From contig SZWC01006953.1 of NCBI GenBank assembly GCA_023375785.1, forward strand, positions 20,269-84,268: a stretch of DNA of 64,000 bases, given 5' to 3'. The DNA is from Penium margaritaceum (Eukaryota > Streptophyta > Zygnematophyceae > Desmidiales > Peniaceae). The notes beneath the pieces are model-generated. The model was not told the origin of the DNA. It saw nothing but the letters and a program-made list of their open reading frames with translations, and searched no databases. Each line of letters opens with the position of its first letter. The first letter of the stretch is position 1. Position numbers and translations under genes: made by a program. Shown in pieces: positions 57,883 through 64,000 of the stretch.

Positions 57883-58409
57883 GTAGCGTCCTTGGACGCA
57901 TTAACCAACGCATTAAATACCTGGTGACAACCTCACACAATTCCTCAGTGCATCTCAACCGTTCAGAAGATTGCAGCCTTTGCGAAGACAACAGTGAACA
58001 GAGTGAGCGCACTCAGCGACAAGCAGAAGTCTGTGACAAATACTCCAGTGATGGCGGATCAATAGCATGCAAACAACGACGCACTCCAAGAGAGCCAGGC
58101 GGTAGTAGCAACTTTTGTGGCAAATGGTGCAGCATCGACAAATCCAACGGCCAATCCAGTGAAGGACCCATCCGCTCGGCAAGCCCTTTGCCACTGCGGT
58201 AGCCCGTTGGGCCGACACCCAGCACGATGGGAGGCACCGGCCGACAAGCACAAATGAACAAATACCTGTAACAAAACAATCTGGTACTCAAGAGCCTTCA
58301 TAACCATCAGCTCCAGAAGCTCAAAGCGATGATGGAGGAGCTTACAGTTTCTCGTGCGCACGAAGTAGTGCTCATCAAGAAAATCTTGCAACTATTCAGT
58401 GAACCCCAA

Positions 58410-59700
58410 ACTTGACCTTCACTCCCTGAGCCATTCGATCCCGCTAACTCCAAGGGACCGACGGTCACGATGTGGCTGATGATTTTGGAGGTGTACTTCA
58501 CCGCTGCTGGGGTCAACAATGAAAAGAAGAAAATTGACCTCGTGATCTCGAATCTGGGTGGCACAGCTTTTAGTCGGTGGTTCGATCTAAAGGTCATCCA
58601 ATGGCATCAGGAGACCGGCGGAGCTGGATTGACAGCTCACGCAACCGCTCTCACATCGTCAACCGCAGGTGTACTACCTCTCATGTAGATAAATCCAATG
58701 TGGCACGGCTCTCTCACGCCATCAGAAATATAGAGCAATTTCACATGCACTATCCTCGCTTGCATTGGGAAGCTAATCAAGAACTCTCACACACGGTACA
58801 GACTCCAACGTCTTCATCAGCAGTCGAGCGTGAAAGAGGATACTCGGCATTTCTGTGAAATCATCGCTAGCAATGACCTCGTCCCTGTTGTTGTAGTATG
58901 AACACAACAACAACGGCCTCAAGCAAGACATTTGGTGAGGAATCACCATTCCTGGCATCAAAGAAAACCTTCCATAAATGAAGGCAGCATCCGACCGCAT
59001 TGACAATGCCCACTACAACACTCGGATGCAGGAACCCAACAATTGCTGACCCCAAGGCCATAGTCCTTAACGTGATAGAGGGAAGTCGCTGTTGACAGAA
59101 ACCTCATCTTGGATGGAAATTGATGCCATCAATCAGTGCAATCAACGGCTCTGCTGGACTTGCGAAGAGCCAGGTCATTTCTTGTGTGACTGCCAAAAGC
59201 AAAAAGATCAAGCCAAAAAGGGGGAAAGTCGCAGAAAAAGAGTGAAGAGTTGGGAAATAGCAATGGGCAGGAGTAGTAGGCAAAGCTGCTGCCCGGTTGG
59301 AAGAATCTATGCCGACGGATCGCCCATTTGAGTGGCTCACATTGCCACAGACGAGCGTTCTTGATATCACAAATTTCAACGGGGGGTACAAGGATGAGTA
59401 ACTAGTGATACTTCTATAACTGCAACTGAGGGGCTGTAAAGGTCGTAGAACGGTATCGACACCACTGAACCCTGGAGCTTCTCACAGTTTCTTCAGCAAC
59501 GACATGGTTCAGAAGCTAGATTTGGAAACCGAAGTAGGAGTGATTGAAGGAAAAATCATCAACGGATGGCTATAGATCCATCAACTTTGCGAACCACTCC
59601 AGCTAGACATCAAAAATCTGCACGACTTAATGGTCTAGAGGACTTGCCCAATGAGAAACAAAAAAATCATCCTCGGGCAAGATTTCCTTTATCAGAACAA
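58410..59700 (+). mobile_element. Gypsy-3 gag and protease region (fossil)
   Basis: Gag core near 58470-58690, and a CCHC zinc knuckle, CWTCEEPGHFLCDC, at about 59152-59195. The protease region follows to about 59700. Confidence 0.75.
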
Positions 59701-60223
59701 TCCGTAGGTTGACTAGAGTAGCCGAGCAGTAAACGTCCACATTAACGGCAAAAGGCGACACCTGCCTCTCGCCAAGCAACCCATGATCCAACATAGGTGG
59801 AAGCACGAGACTAATTCGCGGCATCCACAAAACCCCAACCGATATCTCTAGAAGTGGCCAAAAGACGCCTGATATATGGAGTGAGGGTGGTCTGAGGGTG
59901 AGTGTGTACCCTGGAGGGTCCCTAGCAGTGGCTGGTTCACACCACCAACTGTTTTTGGAGAGACTGAAACTGTGGAGGAAACTGGTTCCAAGGATGGAAG
60001 AAAACTGGTCAGAGAGTGAGGCAATAGTTTTGGCCTGAATTGACTGGGAATGAACTCTTGATCAAGGCTTAAAATAAATGGCATTTTATAGCCACTGATC
60101 TAAGCTTTCGGAAACACCAAAGCATGCCAGATTTGGAGCTTCCTAGCAGATCCTATGGCTTCTAGAGTGGCCCTTGGTAGGCTGTCATTTTCCCACCTAG
60201 GAAGGCATCCCTTCCTTCCTCTA

Positions 60224-60395
60224 GAAGCTTCTGCCCCTTCATACAATCCTCAGCTTGCTTCTAGTAGGAGGGAAGGTATCCAGAAGACAAAGACACCCCT
60301 AGATGCCTTGTAGAACAAGTCACCCCTTCTAGAAGGTGTGCCACCTTGCTGGACCCTCACCTGGCCTTCTAGAACCTTAAGGAGGAATTCTAGAG
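60224..60395. promoter_or_regulatory. Cluster of heat-shock-like motifs in the Copia-4 LTR
   Basis: GAAGCTTC at 60224-60231, TTCTAGAA at 60327-60334 and 60367-60374, and TTCTAGAG at 60388-60395 all fit or nearly fit TTCnnGAA/GAAnnTTC. Heat-activated plant Copia elements such as ONSEN carry such sites in their LTR. Here no full three-unit element is perfect. Confidence 0.4.
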
Positions 60396-60460
60396 GTTGA
60401 GCTAGCTTCCTCGCATCTTCTTTTCACATCCCTTGATACAGGGCAGAAATTGATCTTGTG

Positions 60461-60520
60461 GGACTTGAACCCGGACCCCTGCCTCTAGAGGTAGACACCA
60501 TTAATCACTAAGCTACCTTG
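60461..60520 (-). promoter_or_regulatory. tRNA-like A box and B box in the Copia-4 3' LTR
   Basis: Minus strand: A box TAGCTTAGTGATTAATGG (60515-60498) and B box GGTTCAAGTCC (60471-60461), 26 bp apart, in the same orientation as the element. It does not fold into a canonical tRNA, so a tRNA-derived (SINE-like) promoter is the better reading. Confidence 0.6.
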
Positions 60521-60623
60521 GCTTGTCTTTTTGGTGTTCCTTTTTGGAGTCACTCCTGCCATGGTGAGGAGCATTACTTCAACAATCTCCCCCTTGCGCA
60601 TCACCCATGGCAGTCGCCCATGC

Positions 60624-61175
60624 TCAGCCTGCAACTGAGGAGCCTTTCTCCTCATGGGAGGCGAGTTTATATTTTACTTCTCCCTCCCACTCAGCCCCAC
60701 CCTTCTGGTGCAGTGCCTCCTTCAGGCTCCTCTTGCGTAAAGAAGACTTGTGTGAACCCAGTCCAAATGCATTTATCGGCATCGTATCTCTTTTTCCTTC
60801 TTCGCACATAGCTGCTCGTACGGGGCTGTTGAGGCGGTTGTTCTTGTTGATGTCTTCTTTTGGCGCCATCCTCTCCAAGCGCCTGCTCCCCCTCTCTTGG
60901 AGACCTTGGAGACATTGATCGACTCCCCGCCTCCAGTACATCTCAGGTGCTTCAGATTCCTCATCCGAACTGGCGGAAAAAAAATCAGCCCCTTGCCCAT
61001 CCCTTCGGCGATCCTCTCCCGCTGGTGCTCCTGCAAGGACGTCACCCTCATTCACGTCCTTCGGCGTCTCCCCCTCAAGGATTGCCAACCACTCCCCACT
61101 CTTGGAGAGACGTGCCTCCTTGTCCGTCCAACGGCTTTTCTCGTCGAACGTGACGTCACGACTCCGCAAAATCTA
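60624..61175 (-). mobile_element. Copia-4 linker between integrase and the 3' end (fossil)
   Basis: Minus-strand frame with SRDVTFDEKSRW, the conserved stretch after Copia integrase, then low-complexity Glu/Asp/Ser sequence. Confidence 0.7.
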
Positions 61176-61930
61176 CTACCTCCTTGGGTCAAAGAGTCGG
61201 TACGCCTTGCTTCCGCTCTCGTACCCAAGGAAAACACACCGACAGATTTGTGGGTCTAGCTTGCTCTGCCCTTCACGTGCCTGCACCACCGCATGAGTAA
61301 TGCAACCAAACGTGCAGAGGTGACCCACTACCGGCTTCCTCCCGCTCCACACCTCTTGTGGCATCTTGCACAACTTGCTCTCCTTGTCCTTCAACGGCTT
61401 GGTCGGTGTAAGGTTCATTATGTATGCCACTGTCCGTGCTGCCTCCGCCCAATACCGTTGTTGAAGGCTGACGTCGCTCAATATTGATCGCACCATGTTA
61501 AGGATTTTGCGATTTGCTCTCTCAGCGACGCCATTCTGCTGCAGGGAGTATGGAGTTGTTTTCTGCCACTCAATCCCCTTGCTCTTCATCCACCCAAGGC
61601 AGCTCGCATATTGACCACCGTTGTCACTCCAAAACGCCTTCACCTTCAACCCTGTCTACCGCTCCACATCTGCCACAAACTCTTGCATGCATGCAAGGAC
61701 TTCGCTCTTCCGCTTCATGAGGTAGAGGTACAGTTTGCGGCTGTGGTCGTTGATGAAGGTGAGCAAGTAGGGAGCTCCACCGATGGAGCTCTCAAGTGAT
61801 CCACACACATCTTTGTGTACAACTGCCAACTTTGTTGATGCACACGTCCCCTTTGCCACAAACGGCTACCGCATTGATTTGCTGATAACGCATGGTTCAC
61901 ACACGGTCTCCTTGGTTCCATCAAGGCCAC
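61176..61930 (-). mobile_element. Copia-4 integrase part (fossil)
   Basis: Minus strand: SDNGGQYASCLGWMKSKGI, QQNGVAERANRKILNMVRS, and ICRCVFLGYESGSKAYRLFD, typical Copia integrase motifs. DHSRKLYLYLMKRKSEV lies in an upstream section. Confidence 0.9.
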
Positions 61931-61959
61931 TGATTTGGAGACCCCGCACCACCTCTCTC

Positions 61960-63278
61960 TTTGCCATCTCTTTCACCGTCGATGGAGAAACATGGCAAAG
62001 TCGGCGGTGCTACAAGTCCAGGTCTCCTTCATCCTTCCTTGCGAGATTGGCGGCGTTGGACCCCGCCCGGCTGCCGAGGATCTTTGCGCGTAGCAGGTAC
62101 AAGTCGTCCACTCTCTTGGGACAAGCAATAACCTCGCCTTTGTCCTCCTTGCGGATGACGGCCTCCTTCTTTGTGAAGAGCACTTCAAGTCCCTTGTCGT
62201 TAAGGCGGCTGACGGAGAGCAGGTTTGCCCCAAAGTTGGGCATGTGGAGCAAGTCGTGGATTGTGCTCATGACAGGTTTTCCATCCACAACAGACTCAAT
62301 GCGGACGTTACCCTCACCGGCGGCCACCTCTGTTTTGCCGTTGGACACCGTCATGCATCTTTCCGAGGCACCGTAGGTGACAAATGCTGCCCTATTGCAT
62401 TGCGTGTGGCGGCCTGATCCGGAGTGAATGACGGCAATTCCCGGATCCTTCAAGCTTGTGGAGTTGTACACCATAAAGGCTTGCTCGTCTTTCTTCCCGC
62501 CTCGCTCCGACCGGTCTGGCTTCTTCTTGGGGCAGTTGCGTGCATAGTGGCCCTCCTTGCCGCAGTTGAAGCACTCCCCCTTCTTGTCACCCTTCTTAGT
62601 GCCTTGTTTGGCACCCTTCCACTTGTTGCCTCGGCCTCCACTGCGAGGATGAACCGTGTAAGCTGAACTTGATGCTGCTGCACTCTCTCGACCGCCACGT
62701 CGCATCCACTCATTGCGCACGTACTCAACAACCTTTGGGTACTTCAGCTCGTCGGAAGGCCAGCCACCAAGGACTGTGATCATGGGATTCCAAGTGTCCG
62801 GCAAAGCTAGAAGGAGGATCATAGCTTACAGTTAAGAGTCAACCTCCCAACCAGTGGCCACGCACTCCACTGCAAGTGACTCAATCTGTTGCATGATCTC
62901 CATGATGTTGTCACCTTCGTTGGCTCGGAGGGTGATGAGACGTTTGAAGATGAAGAGCTGATTGGCAAGGTTGCTTGACTAGTAGATGGAGCAGAGTTTT
63001 GACCATGCGTCTGCAGCCAAGGTGCATCCTTGGATGTGCCCAAGTTGTGGTGGGCATAACGCGGACACAAGGAGCGCCAACGCCTTTTTGTTGCGCTAAT
63101 TGTATGCCTCCTTCTCCTTAGCCGTTGCAGTTTTTGGCGGAGCAGTATCATCACCCTTTACAAGCTCAAGCAGTCCCTGGTCGTCGAGGAAGACCTCAAA
63201 CTGCCACCTCCACAAGGCAAAGCCTGTCCCATCAAACTTAAGGACAGTATGGTTGCTCTCTTGTTCGCTGGTCGCCAT
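61960..63278 (-). mobile_element. Copia-4 gag and protease part (fossil)
   Basis: Gag starts near 63278 (VLKFDGTGFALWRWQFEVFL), UBN2-type core (LPDTWNPMITVLGGWPSDEL), zinc knuckle CFNCGKEGHYARNC near 62530-62575, protease loop VIHSGSGRHTQCN near 62400, and LLSVSRLNDKGLEVLF near 62190. Confidence 0.9.
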
Positions 63279-63330
63279 GTCTTGCTATTGGAAGCGTGAA
63301 CTCAAGCTGGCTTGGAACCCCTTAGAGGCG

Positions 63331-63344
63331 TGGGCCCATAACCC
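63331..63344 (-). other. Copia-4 primer site matching the anticodon arm of initiator tRNA-Met
   Basis: Plus strand TGGGCCCATAACCC, the same block as in Copia-3, five bases inside the 5' LTR. Confidence 0.8.
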
Positions 63345-63349
63345 TTTGT

Positions 63350-64000
63350 TGACCTGAGGGTGAGTGTGCACCCTGGAGGGTCCCTAGCAGTGGCTGGTTC
63401 ACACCACCAACTGTTTTTGGAGAGACTGAAACTGTGGAGGCAACTGGTTCCAAGGATGGCAGAAAACTGGTCAAAGAGTGAGGCAATAGTTTTGGCCTGA
63501 ATTGACTGGGAATGAACTCTTGATCAAGGCTCAAAAACAATGACATTTTATAGCCACTGATCTAAGCTTTCTAGAATACCAAAGCATGTTAGATTTGGAG
63601 CTTCCTAGCAGATTATATGGCTTCAAGAGTGGCCCTTGGTAGGCTGTCCTTTTCCCACCTAGGAAGGCATCCCTTCCTTCCTCTAGAAGCTTCTGCCCCT
63701 TCATAGATTCATCAGCTTGCTTCTAGTAGGAGGGAAGGCATCTAGAAGACAAAGACATCCCTAGATGCCTTGTAGAACAAGTCACTCATTCTAGAAGGTG
63801 TGCCACCTTCCTGGACCCTCACCTGGCCTTGTAGAACCTTAAGGAGGAATTCTAGAGGCTGAGCTTGCTTCCAGGCATCTATTTTTCACATCCCTTGAGA
63901 CAGGACAGAAATTGATCTTGTGGGACTTGAACCCGGGTCCCTGCCTCTAGAGGTGGACACCATTAACCACTAAGCCACCTTGGCTTGTCTTTTTGGTGTT
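63350..64000 (-). repeat. Copia-4 5' LTR, cut by the window edge
   Basis: Starts TGACCTGAGGGTGAG and runs off the edge at 651 of about 697 bp. It has the tRNA-like segment at 63923-63982 with a better A box (TGGCTTAGTGGTTAATGG) and the same B box. Confidence 0.92.

Larger units (their letters stand above)
57341..59887 (+). mobile_element. Gypsy-3, Ty3/Gypsy, partly covered by Copia-4, broken
   Basis: LTR 57341-57867, primer site 57871-57882, gag and protease, then Copia-4 begins at 59888 and the rest would lie beyond the window. It belongs to the same family as Gypsy-2. Broken, several breaks in what is visible. Confidence 0.77.
59888..60584 (-). repeat. Copia-4 3' LTR
   Basis: 697 bp. Contains a tRNA-like segment at 60461-60520 and several TTCTAGAA-type motifs between 60224 and 60395. 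Confidence 0.92.
59888..64000 (-). mobile_element. Copia-4, Ty1/Copia on the minus strand, shortened type, cut by window edge
   Basis: 3' LTR 59888-60584, minus-strand polypurine tract (CAAGGGGGAGAT) at about 60585-60596, then linker, integrase, protease, gag, primer site, and the 5' LTR from 63350 to the edge. No reverse transcriptase or RNase H part is recognised; about 2.8 kb lies between the LTRs, so the copy looks non-autonomous. LTRs differ at roughly 6-7% by eye, making it the youngest pair in the window. A few breaks. Confidence 0.87.

Noticed and set aside
60461-60520. A functional tRNA gene in the Copia-4 LTR
   Set aside because: A and B boxes fit, but the anticodon and T arms do not pair as a canonical tRNA.

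Overview
The window reads as nuclear DNA of a streptophyte, most plausibly a charophyte green alga with a large repeat-rich genome (Chara-like is a guess; the sequence does not prove it). The grounds are one host gene with the plant-specific pairing of a calmodulin-binding IQ motif and a BAG domain, a chromodomain Gypsy element, several Copia elements primed by initiator tRNA-Met, and a MuDR-type Mutator transposon. I see no bacterial or organellar gene, rRNA, CRISPR array or canonical tRNA gene.

Layout. 1-7.8 kb: a GA microsatellite, then one long intron-free gene on the minus strand (1986-6863) for a 1625-residue BAG6-like co-chaperone regulator, with a perfect heat-shock element about 730 bp upstream of its start. 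Almost everything after that is layered mobile DNA. 7.8-18.2 kb: two non-autonomous Mutator-like elements back to back; the first is split by an old Copia element (Copia-1, 8419-16150). 18.4-25.4 kb: a related Copia (Copia-2) with only its left LTR visible. 25.4-27.1 kb: a decayed DDE_1 (pogo-like) DNA transposon. 27.1-39.5 kb: Copia-3 on the minus strand, split by a chromodomain Gypsy (Gypsy-1, 28728-35637), which itself carries a 548-bp insertion with an 8-bp target duplication. 39.5-42.6 kb: uncharacterised ORFs and a Gypsy remnant with a 3' LTR. 43.3-49.5 kb: a Mutator element on the minus strand with DNA-binding, DDE, SWIM and zinc-knuckle parts and inverted arrays of a 30-bp repeat near both ends. 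49.5-57.3 kb: Gypsy-2, carrying a transplanted Copia-2/pogo segment. 57.3-59.9 kb: Gypsy-3, inserted in the Gypsy-2 3' LTR. 59.9 kb to the edge: Copia-4 on the minus strand, its right LTR cut by the window end.

The nesting gives a relative chronology: Copia-2, then pogo-like transposon, then copying of that junction into Gypsy-2, then Copia-3, then Gypsy-1, then the 548-bp insert. All LTR elements are fossils with many breaks; Copia-4 has the most similar LTR pair (roughly 6-7% different by eye) and Copia-1 one of the most divergent (roughly 13%).

Points most worth a second look: Copia-3 and Copia-4 carry a primer site matching the anticodon arm of initiator tRNA-Met (the half-tRNA mode known from Drosophila copia) while their neighbours use the ordinary 3'-end site; the Copia-4 LTR contains a tRNA-like A-box/B-box pair and a cluster of heat-shock-like motifs; the Mutator element and its two non-autonomous relatives share the 30-bp subterminal repeat; and a near-perfect duplication meeting at a single N inside the BAG gene looks like an assembly join. 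All percentages are estimates by eye.
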